A program made the translations under genes and the position numbers. DNA of 55,569 bases from NCBI GenBank assembly GCA_017554105.1, contig JAFZIY010000029.1, positions 113,504-169,072 on the forward strand. Direction: 5' to 3'. The notes beneath the pieces are model-generated. The model was not told the DNA's origin. It ran no database searches and was given only the letters and a program-made list of their open reading frames with translations. This document shows positions 51,042 to 55,569 of this stretch, piece by piece. Position 1 is the stretch's first letter. Each line of letters starts with the position of its first letter. Source of the DNA: Prevotella sp. Lineage in GTDB: Bacteria > Bacteroidota > Bacteroidia > Bacteroidales > Bacteroidaceae.

Positions 51042-54000
51042 TTATCCGTTGTCAGTATTCTTCTCGTTCCTTACATATTCGCTTGGCTTGCAGCCAAACT
51101 CCTCGGAGAAGTAACGGGAGAATATCTTTGGATTGTTGAAGCCCACTTTGTATGCCACCTGTGAGACGGGGAGTGCCGGGTCGGCTTCCATAATCTTACG
51201 TGCACGTTTCAGACGCATCGTACGGATGAAAATAATGGGCGACTGACCTGTGATGAACTTCAACTTGCGGTTGAGGCCTGTGCGATGGAGACCAATGATG
51301 GAGGCAAGTTGGTCGACATTGAAGTCGGGCTCGTGCATGTGGTCGTTGATTACGCTTATCACGTTTTGCAGCAGTTGCTGGTCGATGGTGGTGATACCTA
51401 ATGCTTCCGGGTCCTCATCAGACTGGCTGCTGAAGACTTCTCGCGCCGACTGTCGCCGTTGCATCCATGAATTGATGCGCAGTCGTAGGATGTCGATATT
51501 GAAGGGCTTCGTGATATAGTCGTTGGCTCCCATCTGCAAGCCTTTCAACTCGTCTTCCTCAAGAGCCTTGGCCGTGAGCAGGATAACAGGGATATGGCAG
51601 AGGTTAACGTCTTCTTTGATGCGTCGTGTCAGTTCAAGTCCGTCGATGCCCGTCATCATGACGTCGCTCACCACCACGTCGATGTCGGTTTGTTCATTGT
51701 AGAGTATCTCAAGAGCCTCTTCTCCGCTTGATGCCGTGAGGACGTTATGTTCTGATTGCAATGAACTGGTCATGAAACTGAGCAGGTCGGTGTTGTCGTC
51801 GACGATGAGGATGGTGGCGGGATTAGTGTGCTGGGTGTTGGGGGCTGGGTGTTGTGAGCTAGGTGTTCTTTCTCCGCTTTCCTTTGAAAGCGCCCCTTCG
51901 GGTCGAGCGGGGTGTTGGATGTTGGTGACTGGAGATGGAACAGCCTTCTCTACGGGTATGCTTATGGTGAATACTGCGCCATGGGGTTGGTTGTTGGTAG
52001 CTGTGACGGTCCCGCCCATTAGTTCGGTGTATTGCTTGACGATGCTCAGTCCTATCCCGCTGCTCTCGTGGCTGCTGTGCAGTTGTTGTGAGTAGTAGAA
52101 GCGCTCGAAGATGTGTGGGAGGTCTTTCTCGCTGATTCCATTGCCGGAGTCGGCCACGCGAAGGGTGAGCCGGTTGCCGTTGTCGGTGGCCTTCAGAGTG
52201 CATGCAAGGCTGATGGAACCATTGTCGGGAGTGAACTTGAACGAGTTAGACAGCAGGTTGTTGACGATTTTGCTTAACTTGTCGTTGTCGATATTCACGA
52301 TGTGTTGTTCGTCGGGCAGACAGACGCTGAAGTCGATACCGCGTTTTTCGGCCTGTGCCGTATATGCCTCGGTCAACTGACGGAGCATCTCGCCGATGTC
52401 GGTAGGTGAGGTCTGGAGTTTCTCGTAGGGCGCCTCGAGCAGTCGCACGTCAAGCATCTGATTGACCAGCGAAAGCAGGCGTGTGGCGTTCTTCTTCACG
52501 ATGGAGAGCGTTTTGAGTGTGTCGTCTTCGGTGCGGCGCTTGCTGAAACGGCTGATGAGATCGTCAACGGGTGCAATGATGAGGGTGAGCGGAGTGCGCA
52601 GGTCGTGGTTCACGTTGGTGAAGAACTGTGTCTTCATCTTGTTGAGTTCTTCTTCCTGTTTCTTCTGTTGTTCGATACGACGGATTTCACGTCGGTAGTT
52701 CCGCTTGTTTCGGAAATAGCGATAGAGTCCGGCACAGAGCAGTGCACCAAGGACCGTCCAGATGGCTATGCCCCATAGCGAGCGCCAGAATGGGGGTCTT
52801 ATGTGGATGTTGAGCAAATGGAACTGCTCGGCAGTATCGTCACCCGTGGGCGATGTGCTCACCATCAGTTCGTATTTGCCAGGAGGAAGGTTGGAGAGGA
52901 CGATTCGCTCGTTGGCTACGGGTAGCCATTCTTTCGAGTATCCTTTCAGGTTGTAGTAGTAAGGATCTGCTGTCTCGGTCATGAAGCCTCGCGGACGGCA
53001 TCCTACGACGAGGTTTTTCTCTTCGTGGCTGAGATTCAGTTCCTTGATATATATAATGTCGCCCTCGATGCCGTTTTCATGTTTGTTGTCTTCCGAATAG
53101 GGTTGTTGTATGACTCCGTTGATGCGCAGCATCGTGATAATCGGTGACTGTGATGGCGTATCGCGCTCGGTGTCTTCGGCAAGCAACTGTGGGTTGAACC
53201 TGATGAAGCCGCCGTCGGTGCCTGCCACCATGTTCCCGTCGGGTAGGGCATAGAGGGCGCGGACGTTGTAATGGAATCCGTTCTGGATGTTGGTCAGATA
53301 TTTGCTGTAGCTGAAATGGCTGCCGTCGGTGGTGATACGCACCAGTCCCTGGTCGGTGGTGCACCATATGTTGTCGTTCTTGTCGGCACAGATGGAAGAG
53401 ACGATGTATTTCTCCATCTCTTTGAGGGTGTGTGTCTTTCCTGTGGTTGTCTCATAGATGTAAATAGGCGAGTGGTTGATGTTACTGAGAGCCCAGAGCC
53501 ACCCATGTTTGTCAACGAAGTTCCTGCGTTGTCCTTCCAGCATCTTGTTTTTCGGTCCGAGTGCTGATAAAGGTATGTGTTTTTGCGCGAGTGTGGCGGC
53601 GTTTATCTCATAGATATAGTCGTTGGTTACGGCATAGAGCAGTCCATTATGTGATGCAAGGTTGTTGATCCATGGGTGGTCGGTCGGTATGTTTTCTGTC
53701 TTACCTGTCTGCGGGTCAATGGATACGATGCCTTTGCCGAGCAGAGCCACGAACAAACGTCCTCCGGCAATAGGCTGCACGATGGAGTAGGGCGAGTCGC
53801 CAGGGAACAGCCGGCGTCCGTCGTCGGTAAGCAGTCCCTCGTTATAGATGCCTGTCCACAGGCGTTTCTGGCTGTCGGTGAATATTGATACGACGGAACT
53901 ACCACGGTGCCGGTTCTCCAGAATGGACATGTCGGCTGAGTTCTCGACGAGGAACATGCCTCCGTCTTCAGAGCCGGCCCAGAAAGAGTGTTCATCTTTG

Positions 54001-55115
54001 GCCAGCGAGAACGAGATGATGTCTTCGGGATGATATTGGTTGGCAACGGTTGCAAGGCTGTATATGTCGTATTTCTCGCCTTTCGGCGTGGCGATGCTTA
54101 TGTTGCCTTTGTTGTAGCCAATCACAATGGCATGGAGATTCTCATTATAGTAAAGACTTTCGATGTGGTTACTCAGCAGTCCGTCGATGTTGGGCGGTGC
54201 TTGCGTGAGGTGTTGGAAAGTGCCTCGCTCTCCTGCATGGGATGATTTAGTGGGGTCAAAGATATAGAGACCGTAGTTGCTTGTTGCCACGACGGTTTGT
54301 CCCGACTGGGTGGCGACGATGCCCTTCACATGGTGTACGTCACTGATATCGGTCCACTGGCTGCTACCTTCAGATAGTTGGAAGAGTTTATTGTCGGTGG
54401 CTATCCATAGGTTCCGCAGTTTGTCGCGCACCATAATAATCTGATGGGTGGTGATAGTTTGTGGTGTCGGTCCGATGTGTTCTATGCGTAACGACGGTTC
54501 GGTAATCCTGTAGACATGATTGGCGGTAGCAGCGATAATTCCATCTCCGCTGTACTGCAGTGCCATGATGTTCCCACTATTGGCGGGCATGGAGGTTTTT
54601 CGGAGTTCTTTCTTGCTGAAATCGTAGCGGCATATGATTTTCCCGTTGCTCGTCCATAGCTTGCCCTGTGGGTCGACAATAGTCAGTCGTTCGTTGATGC
54701 CTGGCATTCCGAGTCGTTCCAGATAGCGGGGCACGTCAGTGATAACCTTGTTCTGTTGAGCGTTGTATACCAGGAGATGGTCTGTGTGGGTGGTAAGCCA
54801 AAGCCTTTTCGTATTGTCCTGACGGATGCTATGTATGATTTGGCTGAGTGCCTCATGGCGTGTATAGATGAAAGGGAAACTGCCTTGCAGTTGCGCGAGG
54901 GTGGTCAGGCCGTTGGATGTACCCACCCACACCACATCATCGGCATCTCGGCACATGCAATACACAGTGTGTCCGCGAGTGTCTATCTGTTCAAAGTGAA
55001 TCCCTGCTGCTGTCGCTGCAATTGAGCATAGCATGGTGATGCATAACAGCAAAAGTCGTCTTATTGTTCCTAAAACGTTATTAAGATGCTTGTAGTATAG
55101 TTTTCTTAAAATCAT
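51042..55115 (-). CDS. Hybrid two-component system regulator (HTCS)
   Basis: A 1357-residue one-protein signal system. An N-terminal signal or anchor is followed by about 650 residues of periplasmic beta-propeller repeats (RQDNTKRLWLTTHTDHLLVY, KDENIWCTT-type DKNDNIWCTTDQGLV) and a Y_Y_Y domain (DPYYYNLKGYSKEWLPV). A membrane helix lies near 775-800 (SLWGIAIWTVLGALLCAGLY). HisKA has His837 in NHDLRTPLTLI, then an ATPase domain (DSGNGISEKDLPHIFERFYY, GIGLSIV). A repeat-encoded linker covers 1060-1098, and the receiver has Asp1151 (VVSDVMMTGIDG). AraC-type HTH is at the end. HTCS usually sense glycan fragments and control adjacent polysaccharide genes; none is visible here. Confidence 0.95.
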   Translation of the reverse strand: MILRKLYYKHLNNVLGTIRRLLLLCITMLCSIAATAAGIHFEQIDTRGHTVYCMCRDADDVVWVGTSNGLTTLAQLQGSFPFIYTRHEALSQIIHSIRQDNTKRLWLTTHTDHLLVYNAQQNKVITDVPRYLERLGMPGINERLTIVDPQGKLWTSNGKIICRYDFSKKELRKTSMPANSGNIMALQYSGDGIIAATANHVYRITEPSLRIEHIGPTPQTITTHQIIMVRDKLRNLWIATDNKLFQLSEGSSQWTDISDVHHVKGIVATQSGQTVVATSNYGLYIFDPTKSSHAGERGTFQHLTQAPPNIDGLLSNHIESLYYNENLHAIVIGYNKGNISIATPKGEKYDIYSLATVANQYHPEDIISFSLAKDEHSFWAGSEDGGMFLVENSADMSILENRHRGSSVVSIFTDSQKRLWTGIYNEGLLTDDGRRLFPGDSPYSIVQPIAGGRLFVALLGKGIVSIDPQTGKTENIPTDHPWINNLASHNGLLYAVTNDYIYEINAATLAQKHIPLSALGPKNKMLEGQRRNFVDKHGWLWALSNINHSPIYIYETTTGKTHTLKEMEKYIVSSICADKNDNIWCTTDQGLVRITTDGSHFSYSKYLTNIQNGFHYNVRALYALPDGNMVAGTDGGFIRFNPQLLAEDTERDTPSQSPIITMLRINGVIQQPYSEDNKHENGIEGDIIYIKELNLSHEEKNLVVGCRPRGFMTETADPYYYNLKGYSKEWLPVANERIVLSNLPPGKYELMVSTSPTGDDTAEQFHLLNIHIRPPFWRSLWGIAIWTVLGALLCAGLYRYFRNKRNYRREIRRIEQQKKQEEELNKMKTQFFTNVNHDLRTPLTLIIAPVDDLISRFSKRRTEDDTLKTLSIVKKNATRLLSLVNQMLDVRLLEAPYEKLQTSPTDIGEMLRQLTEAYTAQAEKRGIDFSVCLPDEQHIVNIDNDKLSKIVNNLLSNSFKFTPDNGSISLACTLKATDNGNRLTLRVADSGNGISEKDLPHIFERFYYSQQLHSSHESSGIGLSIVKQYTELMGGTVTATNNQPHGAVFTISIPVEKAVPSPVTNIQHPARPEGALSKESGERTPSSQHPAPNTQHTNPATILIVDDNTDLLSFMTSSLQSEHNVLTASSGEEALEILYNEQTDIDVVVSDVMMTGIDGLELTRRIKEDVNLCHIPVILLTAKALEEDELKGLQMGANDYITKPFNIDILRLRINSWMQRRQSAREVFSSQSDEDPEALGITTIDQQLLQNVISVINDHMHEPDFNVDQLASIIGLHRTGLNRKLKFITGQSPIIFIRTMRLKRARKIMEADPALPVSQVAYKVGFNNPKIFSRYFSEEFGCKPSEYVRNEKNTDNG
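51815..51935. repeat. AACACCCAGC-type repeat and palindrome inside the HTCS gene
   Basis: GTGCTGGGTGTTGGGGGCTG and related units are followed by the palindrome CGCTTTCCTTTGAAAGCG and CCCCTTCGGGTCGAGCGGGG. In frame, giving a proline-, serine- and glutamine-rich linker (SSQHPAPNTQHTNPA) between the kinase and receiver domains. Confidence 0.8.
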
Positions 55116-55164
55116 GAGTTAATATATAGATAGATATTTGGTTATTGAATACATGTATTCTCTG

Positions 55165-55197
55165 CAAAATTAGAAATATAATACTTAATATGACAAA
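55165..55197 (-). promoter_or_regulatory. HTCS promoter
   Basis: Minus-strand -7 TAATTTTG (55165-55172) and -33 TTTG (55194-55197) with 21 bases between. A 15-base palindrome TGTATCAATGATACA lies upstream at 55223-55237. Confidence 0.75.
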
Positions 55198-55457
55198 TAG
55201 GTGTATTAATTGAGTGCCGATTTGTATCAATGATACATTCGGCCTGTAAAAATAATTTATTTGGGACGTTCCAAGGTTGAAACAGTAGTGTTCTTTAGGT
55301 ATCAGTCCCAATATTGGTGGTAGCAACATACGACATGTTCATCATTAATTGCTCTCCCTTATATATAATATAATAATGTATAGCCTGTATTTTCCTTTTC
55401 CTGTTTTGTTGTGATTTTCAAAAAATCGATTTTTTCTGAAAAAATATCCTGAAATAT

Positions 55458-55488
55458 TTTGCTGTTTCGGATATTATCAGTACCTTTG
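55458..55488 (+). promoter_or_regulatory. Strong promoter at the right edge
   Basis: TTTG at 55458-55461, 19 bases, TACCTTTG at 55481-55488. Full consensus match. It drives transcription out of the window. The preceding 55240-55457 shows no gene. Confidence 0.85.
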
Positions 55489-55569
55489 CACTCGCTTTCC
55501 GAAAAACGGGCGTCCGCCCGGTCGCTTCGGTAGCGTTTGAGAAGGAGTTCTTTGAAAGATTTCTATAAG
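55489..55569 (+). ncRNA. Probable rRNA operon leader (partial)
   Basis: After the promoter there is a hairpin CGGGCG/CGCCCG (55507-55520), then GAGAAGGAGTTCTTTGAAAG, which resembles the boxA-type sequence (TTCTTTGA) that precedes 16S rRNA in Bacteroidetes. No open frame is visible. The 16S gene itself would lie just beyond the window. Confidence 0.5.

Overview
The window looks like a chromosomal segment of a Bacteroidales bacterium, most likely Prevotellaceae. The evidence is mutually consistent. Promoters have the Bacteroidetes form (TTTG, about 19-21 bases, TAnnTTTG). The gene set includes type III glutamine synthetase, succinylornithine-type transcarbamylase, LL-diaminopimelate aminotransferase, a one-protein hybrid two-component regulator (HTCS), a BspA-like leucine-rich surface protein and C-termini that resemble type IX secretion signals. 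No prophage, CRISPR array, tRNA or classical insertion sequence was seen.

Layout. (1) 1-9812, minus strand: a nitrogen and nucleotide block in the order glnK, amt, torF-like porin, amt, pyrG, purF, carAB. The last three are all glutamine amidotransferases, and carA and carB are fused in one frame. (2) 10184-19756, plus strand, divergent from glnK: gltB, gltD, dapL, glnA (GSIII), ending in a strong terminator. (3) 19846-22191: divergent threonine-to-glycine pair tdh and kbl. (4) 22338-27116, minus: small secreted and unknown proteins, a RidA-like protein and a lipoprotein tyrosine phosphatase. (5) 27128-35357, minus: a tight run argD, proC, XRE-cupin regulator, acyl-CoA synthetase, a membrane protein, proB, proA, argF'. 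(6) 35679-39769: membrane protein, CotH-type secreted protein and three small secreted proteins. (7) 39989-43904, minus: argR, GNAT, argG, DUF559 nuclease, argC. (8) 44171-48001: BI-1 family protein, secreted proteins, SPFH protein with a ribbon-helix-helix partner. (9) 48184-55115, minus: small acidic protein, BspA-like protein and a large HTCS. The right edge (55458-55569) carries a near-perfect promoter and what looks like an rRNA operon leader.

The genes work together as a nitrogen hub. Amt and GlnK bring in and sense ammonium, GSIII and GOGAT fix it into glutamine and glutamate, CarAB, PurF and PyrG spend glutamine, and the arg and pro genes spend glutamate.

The most unusual property is a dense set of short repeats. 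Several families of palindromic or oligonucleotide repeats fill the gaps inside operons, often starting exactly at a stop codon. In at least six genes (carAB, pyrG, argF', argD, argC and the HTCS) such a repeat is read in frame as protein, always at a linker, loop or terminus. One repeat pair in inverted orientation flanks a DUF559 (Vsr-fold) nuclease gene between argG and argC, and the 3' end of that gene provides the argC start codon. This REP-DUF559-REP unit is the best candidate here for an undescribed mobile system. Two further patterns are unusual: three unrelated intergenic arrays share an exact 22-base period, and the argD and cotH promoters share a duplicated block of about 130 bases.
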